The position numbers and the translations under genes are program-made. The notes under the pieces were generated by a model that worked only from the letters and a program-made list of their open reading frames with translations, was not told where the DNA came from and did no database searches. From positions 1 to 34,619 of the forward strand of contig CAOZKB010000001.1 of the NCBI GenBank assembly GCA_948571325.1: a DNA stretch of 34,619 bases, read 5' to 3'. This document shows, one piece after another, positions 22,706-29,867 of this stretch. The stretch comes from an uncultured Candidatus Saccharibacteria bacterium (GTDB lineage: Bacteria; Patescibacteriota; Saccharimonadia; Saccharimonadales; Saccharimonadaceae). Numbering within the stretch: the first letter of the stretch is position 1; each line of letters begins with the position of its first letter.

Positions 22706-23222
22706 TCTTTTGAAGAATCTCGCCAATAAGGATGTGGTGGTTGATACCTGTGCAATTATTGAAGCATCAAAAAATGACGCTTTTCTCGATTTATTATACG
22801 AACTTAAGAGGCAAAATTGCACACTCCTGTCCGTATTTCCGGTCCAGAATGAATTTTTAGCTGTAGCAAGCAACCAACAGGAATATAATGAACTGAAAAA
22901 ATTCCTCGAGGACCTCGATATTACGTTTTTGCCACGCAATATTGAACATAAATTTGAAGACAAGGGGAAATCATTCAGTATCGCTTTAAGACGTAGCAAA
23001 GTCAGAAAACCGAGTTATGTTGATCGTTTATTATTGTCTATACCCTATTTATATAAACATGTTGCTGATTCCATCTATGTTATGACTTCTAATCACCGGG
23101 ATGTTCCGTTGGAATTTTTTAATTTAACTGATTACGTAGTATGGAATAAGAAAGACGGTTTTTCTGAAATCGGACTATATCAATTTGATCAAACAAAATT
23201 TAATGAAATAGTTGATCATTAA
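22677..23222 (+). CDS. PIN-domain ribonuclease, probable toxin (VapC-like)
   Basis: 181 residues. VVVDTCAIIEASKND is the first acidic motif of PIN domains (D-T-x-x-I), QNEFLAV supplies the conserved Glu, SYVDRLLLSI the second Asp, and MTSNHRDVP the third. These four acidic residues bind the metal for RNA cleavage. It is somewhat longer than typical VapC (~130 residues) because of a longer C-terminal part. The start at 22677 lies inside the antitoxin gene and has GGAAGAG upstream. Carried within the phage tail operon on the opposite strand, it is likely a stability or anti-phage module of the element. Confidence 0.75.
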   Translation: MVQNIIHTPNLLKNLANKDVVVDTCAIIEASKNDAFLDLLYELKRQNCTLLSVFPVQNEFLAVASNQQEYNELKKFLEDLDITFLPRNIEHKFEDKGKSFSIALRRSKVRKPSYVDRLLLSIPYLYKHVADSIYVMTSNHRDVPLEFFNLTDYVVWNKKDGFSEIGLYQFDQTKFNEIVDH

Positions 23223-23223
23223 G

Positions 23224-23255
23224 AAAATACCTCCTAGTATGGGAGGTATTTTTCT
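23224..23255. terminator. Bidirectional terminator between converging genes
   Basis: AAAATACCTCC (23224-23234) pairs perfectly with GGAGGTATTTT (23242-23252), giving a stem with T-runs on either strand. It ends both the plus-strand toxin operon and the minus-strand tail tube transcript. Confidence 0.92.
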
Positions 23256-23270
23256 CTAAAGAAGTACTGT

Positions 23271-23861
23271 TTAATTCTGTTTCGCCACTTTCGCCTGCGC
23301 ACTTGCTGTATTCTGCAACGGTTTAGTTGATTGCGTAGTAGTATCCCAATAGCTCGGCTGGCTCAGGTCTCCAGTACCGATACGCATATACCCCTCTTCG
23401 GTCGGTTGCATTGCCACGGTGACTTCTACGCTAGCCGCGTCGCTGGTCGAGAGTGTCGGGTTAAAGGTTGCCTTCACTAGGCCGCCGTAGATATGAATAT
23501 CGTTGTCGTCGGTCTTTTCGCAGACTGGGTGGATATTAATCGGTAGCGGAGTCCTAGTTGAACAAGTGCCACCGCCAAACACAATATTGCCTGATTTTTG
23601 CGCTTCTGCCGTCGGTTGATTATACATGTCGGCAAACACCGCCTTCAGCGTATCCATTGTCTCAATGAAGAGCGTAAAGGTTAACTCGGCCGTGTCTGCT
23701 TTGCCAGAGGGCTGCGAACGCTTCCCTGCCTGCGTTTCCGCTTCTACTATTCCTTCCTCGTAGTTTGGCGAGATATCACCGAGCAATGATGCCGGAATAA
23801 GCATGTTACCAATCGCTAGCTCCCATTTTCCCGCCAGCAAAGTCCCAATTTGATTTTCCAT
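23271..23861 (-). CDS. Probable major tail (tube) protein
   Basis: 196 residues from the ATG preceded by AAAGGAA; a 23-codon longer frame has no ribosome site. It opens with GTLLAGKWELAIGNMLIPASLLGDI, has alternating strands, and a tail-tube-like middle (KADTAELTFTLFIETMDTLKAVF). It lies after the neck and tail-completion genes and before the tail chaperone (as read on the minus strand), the standard position of the tube protein. A bidirectional terminator directly follows, so the downstream tail genes need another promoter. Confidence 0.6.
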   Translation of the reverse strand: MENQIGTLLAGKWELAIGNMLIPASLLGDISPNYEEGIVEAETQAGKRSQPSGKADTAELTFTLFIETMDTLKAVFADMYNQPTAEAQKSGNIVFGGGTCSTRTPLPINIHPVCEKTDDNDIHIYGGLVKATFNPTLSTSDAASVEVTVAMQPTEEGYMRIGTGDLSQPSYWDTTTQSTKPLQNTASAQAKVAKQN

Positions 23862-23927
23862 AAGTTCCTTTCTTTTACTTTTTTCTAAACAATCTCTACC
23901 CTGATCCTGATATCCCCACCATACCCC

Positions 23928-23940
23928 CAACTCGAAGCGG
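23928..23940 (-). repeat. Shared 13-bp element, copy 2 (before tail tube)
   Basis: Minus-strand CCGCTTCGAGTTG, 67 bases ahead of the tail tube ATG. One base differs from the other two copies. Confidence 0.45.
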
Positions 23941-23950
23941 AGGGAAAGAG

Positions 23951-25213
23951 TTATGCTATGCGGTAGACAAAAACGTAACCACCACTAAGCATATCAAGAG
24001 TTGCTTCATAACCTCTCTCGCTATGTATTACCATAGCTAGCTTCTTAATTTGCGTAGAAGAAGCGGGGTTCTTTAGAATACAACACATAAATGGACAAAT
24101 TTGTTTTTCTCCATGTTCAAGATTAGCTGCATATATCGGATATACGGGCGTTATTGTTTTTCCGCCTACAACCTGCCAGGATGTATATCCAACATACGTG
24201 CCATAATCCCAGCTAGCTGTGCCAGAGGAAAAGTAAACCCCGTAGCTAGCTTCCTGTATGCCCAGTAAATAAGTTCCTGCCGGATCAAGATTATTTAGTG
24301 TTATACTTTCGCCAATCTGTTTGTCGTTGTACTCATTTGCTTGAAAAGTTGCAACTCCCGACGGTATCTCTACTTCCTGAAAACCCATATCCCCCCAACT
24401 GATTCCCCCAGCTCCTGCTAGTGCTGCTGTCACCGCTGCCTGGCTCATCACCGCCGTAGTTGAGTCGCCTGTCGTCTGTACAATGTCTACCGTCGCATCC
24501 GAGCCTGCTGGACCAGTATCGCCTTTCGGACCTTGAAGCCCCTGAGGACCCCGTTCTCCTTGCGGGCCCTGAATCCCCTGAGGCCCTTGTTCTCCCTGCA
24601 CGCCTTGTGCCCCGGACATGTCTGTAATAAAGCTAAACGGTTCAGTACTACTGTCCGCTCGGACATAGAGCTTGGAGTTATCTGGATCCTCAGTACTAGA
24701 GGTGATAATGACGAAATCGCCAATCGCTACATTGCCCGCATCAGCATTCATTACTGTAGCTGACGAGTAAGTCTTGGAAATAGCAAAACCTTTGCCTGCT
24801 GGGCCTTGTTCGCCTTGGATTCCTTGTGGACCCTGTTCACCTGGTACTCCTTGTGGACCCTCTGGACCCGTAGCTCCAGTTTCTCCAGTATCACCTTTGG
24901 GACCCTGCGGACCAGGTTCACCCTGTGCGCCAGTTTCTCCCTTCGGACCTTGAATACCCTGCGCACCCTCTGGACCTTGAGGCCCTGGCTCTCCAGCTGG
25001 ACCTTGTGCTCCGTCCTGTCCTGGTTCACCTTGAATACCTTGCGGACCAGCAGGACCTTGTGGACCCGGCTCTCCCGGATCACCTTTTTGACCTTTCAGG
25101 AGCTTCACATCTACGGCTTGCGTGGTGTTTCCCACTACCGCCGGCACCAAATCACCGTCTGCAACTCCCGTCGCTTTCGGTAACTCAGAAATCTTTACTC
25201 CATCAATCTCCAT
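23951..25213 (-). CDS. Collagen-like phage fibre protein
   Basis: 420 residues. N-terminal ~40 residues (KISELPKATGVADGDLVPAV) match the virion-attachment start of many phage fibres. Two blocks of G-x-y triplets (~43-145 and ~200-238, e.g. GPQGPAGPQGIQGEPG) should form collagen triple helices, split by a small beta domain (~146-198). The C-terminal ~170 residues are a globular, strand-rich trimer or receptor-binding domain ending in GGYVFVYRIA. Protein probably projects from head or tail and binds the target cell. Its place between tail completion and tail tube genes is unusual; fibres normally sit at the end of the tail module. Confidence 0.85.
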   Translation of the reverse strand: MEIDGVKISELPKATGVADGDLVPAVVGNTTQAVDVKLLKGQKGDPGEPGPQGPAGPQGIQGEPGQDGAQGPAGEPGPQGPEGAQGIQGPKGETGAQGEPGPQGPKGDTGETGATGPEGPQGVPGEQGPQGIQGEQGPAGKGFAISKTYSSATVMNADAGNVAIGDFVIITSSTEDPDNSKLYVRADSSTEPFSFITDMSGAQGVQGEQGPQGIQGPQGERGPQGLQGPKGDTGPAGSDATVDIVQTTGDSTTAVMSQAAVTAALAGAGGISWGDMGFQEVEIPSGVATFQANEYNDKQIGESITLNNLDPAGTYLLGIQEASYGVYFSSGTASWDYGTYVGYTSWQVVGGKTITPVYPIYAANLEHGEKQICPFMCCILKNPASSTQIKKLAMVIHSERGYEATLDMLSGGYVFVYRIA

Positions 25214-25224
25214 ACTTTCCTTTC

Positions 25225-25620
25225 TTAGTAATAAATTTTCCCGGTGATACTATATATCACTCGCCCGTTTACATCTTCACCACCATTCACGATTGTACTC
25301 GGTGGCATAATCGTCACATTCGGCACCGCCTTAACTCCGCATTCTGGTACCGCCGGCAATTGACAGATCTCATATGCTTTAGTCAGTAATTCGACCACCT
25401 GCTGCAATTTCTGGTATCCCGCCAAATCCGTCGCCCCTCGGCTATATATCTGATATACCGTCGATCTCCGCATACCTCGTTCCTGCGCTTCACCTAGGTC
25501 AGTGATATATAAGCCATCCTCCTCTACTCCTAACTTCTCCCAGAATAGGTCCTTTTCTAGCTCGCCTAAGCCATTGTCTGCTAAGAACTGCAGCAAGGAT
25601 AATGTTACAATCGTCGTCAT
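25225..25620 (-). CDS. Phage minor capsid / tail terminator-type protein
   Basis: 131 residues. An N-terminal helix (LSLLQFLADNGLGELEKDLF), strands with GLYITDLGE, and the motif YQIYSRGATDLAGYQKLQQVVELL, which resembles the small head-tail joining proteins (minor capsid protein family, gpU-like fold) where an I-x-S-R-G strand precedes a helix. It overlaps the previous gene by four bases and precedes the fibre gene with an AAAGGAAAG ribosome site between. Likely closes the tail at the head side. Confidence 0.55.
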   Translation of the reverse strand: MTTIVTLSLLQFLADNGLGELEKDLFWEKLGVEEDGLYITDLGEAQERGMRRSTVYQIYSRGATDLAGYQKLQQVVELLTKAYEICQLPAVPECGVKAVPNVTIMPPSTIVNGGEDVNGRVIYSITGKIYY

Positions 25621-25979
25621 AGATACTTCTTTAGCCCTTCCTTTACGGCTTGCTCGCCTGCCTGCTCTAGATAATGTGGACCAGTTCCGGGTGTCGTATA
25701 GTGCTTATAGTAGATTCTCTGACCATTCGCTCCCGTCCGGTAGCCCACCTCCTGCGTCGCTGCATAGCGCACGTCACCATCACCAAAGCTAATAATTCGA
25801 GTATTGCCCTCCGCTTTCACCTTGCCACTCAGTGCTAAATTACCGGTCTTGCGGGGTGCCCGCATTCTTGCATTTGCTCGAATTGCCTGTGCCATCCGAT
25901 CTAAACCATTGCCTAGCTTCCGCTCCATCTGTGATACCCAAGCGGCAGAGTTATCCTGAAATTCCACCTCAACTTTCAC
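25617..25979 (-). CDS. HK97 gp10-like neck / tail-completion protein
   Basis: 120 residues. The pattern of this family is clear: an N-terminal helix (WVSQMERKLGNGLDRMAQAIRANARMRAP) followed by R-K-T-G-N-L, a strand, ISFGDGDVRYAATQEVGYRTG with the Y-A-x-x-x-E-x-G motif, and a C-terminal helical tail. Works as neck protein between connector and tail tube. Overlaps both neighbours by a few bases, showing an intact operon. Confidence 0.75.
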   Translation of the reverse strand: MKVEVEFQDNSAAWVSQMERKLGNGLDRMAQAIRANARMRAPRKTGNLALSGKVKAEGNTRIISFGDGDVRYAATQEVGYRTGANGQRIYYKHYTTPGTGPHYLEQAGEQAVKEGLKKYL

Positions 25980-26337
25980 TACTACTCTCCTTGATGAAGT
26001 TAGCTTTCTGTAGCGTCAGTCGATAATGTTCCAACTCTCCCGTCTCGTAATTCATTCCTGCCGTCGCGCCACTGATGGCATAATCCACTCCGTTTATTCT
26101 CGCGCCTTGCCCGATAAACTGCCCTGTAGACCAATCCTTAAAGTCTTCTGGGTGCACATGCAGTGTAGCGGTAGATTCAATGCTCTCCATGTTGCCATTC
26201 TGTACAGATCCAGATTTGTCCTTAAATATCCCTTCAAGCTCTCGCTCAGCCACTATCGTATCGCCTTTAATTCGGCTCTGCGCAATAGTTAGAAAAACAT
26301 ACGGCATCTGCTTAAATACATCGAAAACACTCTGCAT
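25969..26337 (-). CDS. Head closure / minor capsid protein
   Basis: 122 residues from the ATG at 26337, which has GGAAGG seven bases upstream; a GTG five codons earlier overlaps that site. Strand-rich, with HVHPEDFKDWSTGQFI and GARINGVDYAISGATAGM, which look like the beta-barrel of head-closure proteins. It overlaps the end of the connector gene and the start of the neck gene. The family call rests mainly on position. Confidence 0.5.
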   Translation of the reverse strand: MQSVFDVFKQMPYVFLTIAQSRIKGDTIVAERELEGIFKDKSGSVQNGNMESIESTATLHVHPEDFKDWSTGQFIGQGARINGVDYAISGATAGMNYETGELEHYRLTLQKANFIKESSSES

Positions 26338-26719
26338 CGCACGTCCTTCCACTGCGCATTTCTGCCTGGCATTTACTGTATTTGTCTAGTAAGCTGGCGT
26401 TTTGTTTTACAAATGCCACCATTGGCGCATCCACTTCTGATTCATAAGATATAGAGAAGTCTTCCACTTGTTTCTTATTAATACCGAGCGCCATACTTGC
26501 GGTTTGCTCTTGCTGAATCGCTATAAAGCACCGACTAATTAACAGTTGCAAGTCCACTGGCACATTGTCCAAATCAGCAAATTTAATACAAAGCAAGTCT
26601 TCTAATCGGAGCAATGCAATATCAAGATAGAGCGTATAGTTTTCTTTTTCTAAGGTACTAAGAGGACGACCGATAAGCGCAGCCATCGTATCTTGTGAGA
26701 TTATCGGTTTGTCATCCAT
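26312..26719 (-). CDS. Head-tail connector (gp6-like)
   Basis: 135 residues, all helical: LSTLEKENYTLYLDIALLRLEDLLCIKF, then a second pair of helices with LLISRCFIAIQQEQT, and ISYESEVDAP. This is the usual form of the adaptor that docks below the portal in HK97-like phages. First gene after the capsid. Its ATG has AGGAGGAC upstream. No portal gene was found for it to dock to. Confidence 0.55.
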   Translation of the reverse strand: MDDKPIISQDTMAALIGRPLSTLEKENYTLYLDIALLRLEDLLCIKFADLDNVPVDLQLLISRCFIAIQQEQTASMALGINKKQVEDFSISYESEVDAPMVAFVKQNASLLDKYSKCQAEMRSGRTCDAECFRCI

Positions 26720-26771
26720 GTCGTCCTCCTTATCTTTAGCCTATGATTAACTTGTCATTTTCCGTGAGCAA

Positions 26772-26811
26772 GCCCTCTCCTTTTTCTGTTGTGATATAGA
26801 AATTAGAGGGC
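26772..26811. repeat. Inverted repeat behind the capsid gene
   Basis: GCCCTCT (26772-26778) pairs with AGAGGGC (26805-26811), with TTTCT/AGAAA inside. No T-run on the minus strand, so a transcript-processing or stabilising hairpin fits better than a terminator. Confidence 0.4.
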
Positions 26812-26815
26812 GTTA

Positions 26816-28648
26816 CTATTTTGACGCGTAGCCCGCAGCAACTTTGCGTCCTTCAAGCGAACCAAAGACTGGTTGCTCGACGAGCATCACGTCTTGGTTG
26901 ATGTTGCCATCAAACCAGTTGCGTACCGTGGTGTCTGGGCCACCAAGCGTATAACCTTGGTCAACATAAGCAATTACATCAAGTCCAGCAGCTTCCATAT
27001 CTTCGGCTGGGAACTCAATGATATCTTCCACTCCAAAGAGTTCTTTGAAGTCTGTACCGATTGGGTAAAGCCGTGCGCCAGCGTCATTTTTGGCCAAGAG
27101 GAAGTCCTGCAGCATTCCTTTAGCGATAACAAGCACTGGTTTACGGCCACTCTCAGTATTAACTTCACCCAAAGTCTTCACGATCTTAGCGTAATTATCG
27201 TCCGTTGAGACGTTAGGAATTAAGGTGGCTACTGCTGAAGCAAAGCTTCCAGCTGTACCAGAGTTCAAGATATCGTCTGCCATTGGGTAAAGACCATTCA
27301 CGCCATCAAAGTCGCGATAGTCTGGCTGACCAGTAGTTGGTTCTTCACGACCGTCACCGAGAATAGAGCCACGTACAATTTCTGAAAGTACACGATCATA
27401 AAGCTCGCGAGTACGGAAGACATAGAGTTCGCCACTATCATCATTGACGATGTCAATCCAGTCGAGTGGGAGTTTCTTGTAGATAACTTTCAGACCACCA
27501 TTGCGAGGGATAGCGACGACGTCCTGATCAACTTTCTTCTCGCCTTTTTTGTGACCTTGCGCACGAGACTCGGTAGTCATCGCATAGAACTTGAAAGCTT
27601 TTGCACGAGTACGACGGAAAGTTGCCAAAGCACCAATTGCATCGTGCCAGGCTTTGAATATTACTTGCTCGACGGCAGTTGGATAAAATCCGTCCTGTCC
27701 AGTGACGGTTACGCCTTTGGTTGCTAGATGTTCCTTCCAGGCTTCCTGTGTAGTAGCAGCGTCACCATTACATTTCTTAGCTAACTTAGCAAAGTCAAGC
27801 ACTGCGCTCTTTGATTTAAGATAATCATTAGTAGACTTAGCTGAAGTTTCCGCTTGAGACGGAACTTTCACTTGTTTAGCTGCCACGCTATTGTGGTCAG
27901 GTAAATCATTCATTTCTTTCTCCTTTTCATTGTCAGATGGATTATTATTTTCTTCGGAGGTCTCCTCCTCAATTGGTTTTTCTTCTTGGTTTTGTTTTTG
28001 CCCCTCAGAACTTGTACCATCCGCATTTTCTGCGGTATCAGTATCTGATTCCGGAGCTTTAGCTGGCTGTTGCTCGTCTGGAGCGTCCGCCGTGACGGTC
28101 GACTTATCGTCTTCCATATCTTCTCCTTTTAGTGCCTTAATTTCTAAAACTTGAGCATCTTTATTACTGCCCCTCGTCACTACCGATACCTCGATGATTT
28201 CCCCGCCAGTGTCAATATTTTTGGCGATATCATGTTGGTAATCACGGTATTGAATTGAGAAGGCATTATCGAGGTGTCCTTCCTCGATTAACTTAAAGAT
28301 ATCCTGTGCATATTCACGCGAAGAAATCCCCGCCTCAAATATCAGTTGTCCGTCCTGAAAGAACGCTCTGCGTACCGAGCCAATCGCTTTACTCACATCC
28401 CACAAATCGTGATTTGTCAGTAAGGGAATATCCACGTTATCGGCGCCGGTAATCGGTAGTTCATTTACTACAATATGCCCGCCGCCCTTGAGCGGTAGCC
28501 GAAAGCTATCAATCTGCACCACTTCATAATCACGATCCTCGTTGGCCGTTGAGGCTACAAACGTTACTCTCCGTTCATTCCTACCTTCGTACTCAGCTTC
28601 AGAAATCTTGGCTTTAGTTAGAGAAAGAGATTTAATTTTCTCTTTCAT
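26816..28648 (-). CDS. Prohead protease - scaffold - HK97-type major capsid protein fusion
   Basis: 610 residues. ~1-175 are a prohead serine protease: FVASTANEDRDYEVV, the catalytic-His region IPLLTNHDLWDVSKAIG, and the Ser region DNAFSIQYRDY followed by EVSVVTRGSN. ~178-245 are an acidic, Gln/Glu/Pro-rich spacer typical of a scaffold or delta domain. ~246-610 are an HK97-fold capsid protein with the N-arm/E-loop region (KVIYKKLPLDWIDIVNDD), spine helix and A-domain end (VMLVEQPVFGSLEGRKVAAGYA). Two internal ATGs, at 28117 (residue 178) and 27913 (residue 246), each have AAAAGGAG five to six bases upstream, so scaffold-capsid and capsid-only products could be made from the same gene. Cleavage by the protease is then an alternative or additional route. 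Confidence 0.88.
   Translation of the reverse strand: MKEKIKSLSLTKAKISEAEYEGRNERRVTFVASTANEDRDYEVVQIDSFRLPLKGGGHIVVNELPITGADNVDIPLLTNHDLWDVSKAIGSVRRAFFQDGQLIFEAGISSREYAQDIFKLIEEGHLDNAFSIQYRDYQHDIAKNIDTGGEIIEVSVVTRGSNKDAQVLEIKALKGEDMEDDKSTVTADAPDEQQPAKAPESDTDTAENADGTSSEGQKQNQEEKPIEEETSEENNNPSDNEKEKEMNDLPDHNSVAAKQVKVPSQAETSAKSTNDYLKSKSAVLDFAKLAKKCNGDAATTQEAWKEHLATKGVTVTGQDGFYPTAVEQVIFKAWHDAIGALATFRRTRAKAFKFYAMTTESRAQGHKKGEKKVDQDVVAIPRNGGLKVIYKKLPLDWIDIVNDDSGELYVFRTRELYDRVLSEIVRGSILGDGREEPTTGQPDYRDFDGVNGLYPMADDILNSGTAGSFASAVATLIPNVSTDDNYAKIVKTLGEVNTESGRKPVLVIAKGMLQDFLLAKNDAGARLYPIGTDFKELFGVEDIIEFPAEDMEAAGLDVIAYVDQGYTLGGPDTTVRNWFDGNINQDVMLVEQPVFGSLEGRKVAAGYASK
27911..27927 (-). promoter_or_regulatory. 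Internal ribosome site and start for a capsid-only product
   Basis: Minus-strand AAAAGGAG (27927-27920), six bases, ATG (27913). In frame with the capsid gene; gives a 365-residue protein that begins just at the capsid domain. Confidence 0.55.
28115..28130 (-). promoter_or_regulatory. Internal ribosome site and start for a scaffold-capsid product
   Basis: Minus-strand AAAAGGAG (28130-28123), five bases, ATG (28117). In frame; gives a 433-residue protein without the protease. Confidence 0.55.
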
Positions 28649-28703
28649 TTGTTAATCCTTTCTAGCCGTCCCACTGGACCTTGGCTAGCCCGGATTATGA
28701 TAT

Positions 28704-28716
28704 CAACTCGAAGCAG
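28704..28716 (-). repeat. Shared 13-bp element, copy 3 (before the capsid gene)
   Basis: Minus-strand CTGCTTCGAGTTG, 56 bases ahead of the capsid ATG; followed four bases later by CATAAT, a possible -10. Confidence 0.5.
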
Positions 28717-28762
28717 TCGGCAACTTCGCACCAAAAAACATCAAAAAAGTCAGTAAAAACTA

Positions 28763-28791
28763 TTGATTTATCTCATTCAGTGCGATATAAT
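28763..28791 (+). promoter_or_regulatory. Promoter of a small plus-strand cassette
   Basis: TTGATT (28763-28768), 17 bases, TATAAT (28786-28791). Drives the 25-residue ORF and the 73-residue ORF that sit between capsid and terminase. Confidence 0.75.
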
Positions 28792-28847
28792 AGAGACAGT
28801 AGAAACGTACTTTAAGAATTATCACTGGCGGAGAGAGGAAAAAGAAT

Positions 28848-28925
28848 ATGTCAAAAAGTTCAACCAAACCAAAAAAGTTCGAACAGCTGACACTATTCGA
28901 ACTCAACAAATACCTAGTTAAATAA
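28848..28925 (+). CDS. 25-residue peptide with a sliding-clamp-binding-like motif
   Basis: ATG behind GAGAGAGG with its own strong promoter. The peptide starts basic (MSKSSTKPKKF), then reads EQLTLFELNKYLVK. QLTLF agrees with the beta-clamp-binding pentapeptide Q-L-[S/D]-L-F in four of five positions. It is too short to be an enzyme; a clamp-binding or leader peptide is possible. CTGGCGG (28825-28831) before it and CCGCCAG (28978-28984) after it form an inverted repeat, so translation of the peptide could control the next gene's ribosome site. Confidence 0.45.
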   Translation: MSKSSTKPKKFEQLTLFELNKYLVK

Positions 28926-28997
28926 TAACAAAGTATAACAGTTAAGTAAAGGTCGATTTCCACTTTTCTACTTCCTACCGCCAGAGGAGGATTATCT

Positions 28998-29219
28998 ATG
29001 CAAACTTCCACTACGTCTGAAATTATTAAGCTAGAAATGCCTATCACCGAATGGCAAGAGATTTGCCGGAAGGTTGAGGCCTACGATAAAATCTGTGCCA
29101 AGCGTTCCGCTGAGGCTAAAGCTCGAAATGCTCGTATGACGCCAGAACAACGCAGCGCCAACGCCAAAAAAGCCGTTGAAGCTAGGATGAAAAAGTACGG
29201 ACAGAAATCACGTAAGTAA
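28998..29219 (+). CDS. Small basic hypothetical protein
   Basis: 73 residues; ATG preceded by AGAGGAGG. An N-terminal helix (ITEWQEICRKVEAYDKICAK) followed by a basic Ala/Arg/Lys-rich tail (RMTPEQRSANAKKAVEARMKKYG) that looks like the nucleic-acid-binding tails of small phage regulators. It ends two bases before the converging terminase fragment. Possibly a regulator encoded in the cassette that has taken the place of the portal gene. Confidence 0.55.
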   Translation: MQTSTTSEIIKLEMPITEWQEICRKVEAYDKICAKRSAEAKARNARMTPEQRSANAKKAVEARMKKYGQKSRK

Positions 29220-29221
29220 AC

Positions 29222-29827
29222 CTATCCCCTAATCCCAGCATATTCTGGCATCTTCCGTTCCAAATCATCCACGGCATACCTCACCGCATCCATCAAGTGG
29301 TCATTGCCGTCCTGTGGCACATCTAGAATCTCATCAGTCGACCGTTTCTTCCGCCAAGCATAAGTTAAGAATTCCCGCTCTAAGTTCTTGCCGATATATT
29401 TTATCTTCCGGTCTTTCACTCGGTCGATACCACGCTTCACCGATCCAGCATCTTTGTTGGCAGCAATAATCATGTAACCTGCTTCCGCTATCTCTGCGAT
29501 AATCTCTGGCCTCGCACTATCTGCCACGATCAGTACGCTTGGGTCGATATTGTGCGACTTCAAGATTTCTGGGTATTTTGACCCTAATATACCTTTTTGA
29601 TAAACTAATTCTTCAAGAAAAATCCCACCGTTCTCTAGCTCATACACGGCCACCAGTGCCGTCTCGTCGTTGCTAAACCCGAAGTCAAGTCCATATCGCA
29701 CTAACCGAGCATCTTCCGGTACTTCATCCACTCGCTCCCAGCCTTCATACACGTTACCTTCTAGTGAGCCTATCTCTCCTAATCCATACACTCGCCACCA
29801 GTTCGATGTACCGTCTCCACAGCGCAT
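29222..29827 (-). pseudogene. Large terminase, C-terminal nuclease domain only
   Basis: 201 residues readable from an internal Met. NWWRVYGLGEIG and RYGLDFGFSNDETALVAVYEL mark the start of the RNase H-like nuclease of TerL (PBSX type), with the metal-binding Asp in GLDFG, VADSARPEIIAEI, and NDHLMDAVRYAVDD at the end. The ATPase half (about 230 residues with Walker motifs) is missing: the frame closes at 29864-29866, and no ATPase is encoded upstream. A ribosome-site ATG just upstream (29846 region, after GGAGG) is in a different frame and gives only ~17 codons. Thus the gene is truncated, unless a nuclease-only protein is deliberately kept. Confidence 0.75.
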
Positions 29828-29867
29828 TTTACTTTTGGCATTGTTTTTACCTCCATATGATTTTTAG

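Noticed and set aside
24533..25389. Several long open frames on the plus strand opposite the collagen-like gene
   Set aside because: They are mirror images of G-x-y codon repeats (Leu/Trp/Thr-rich), have no ribosome site and overlap a clear coding gene.
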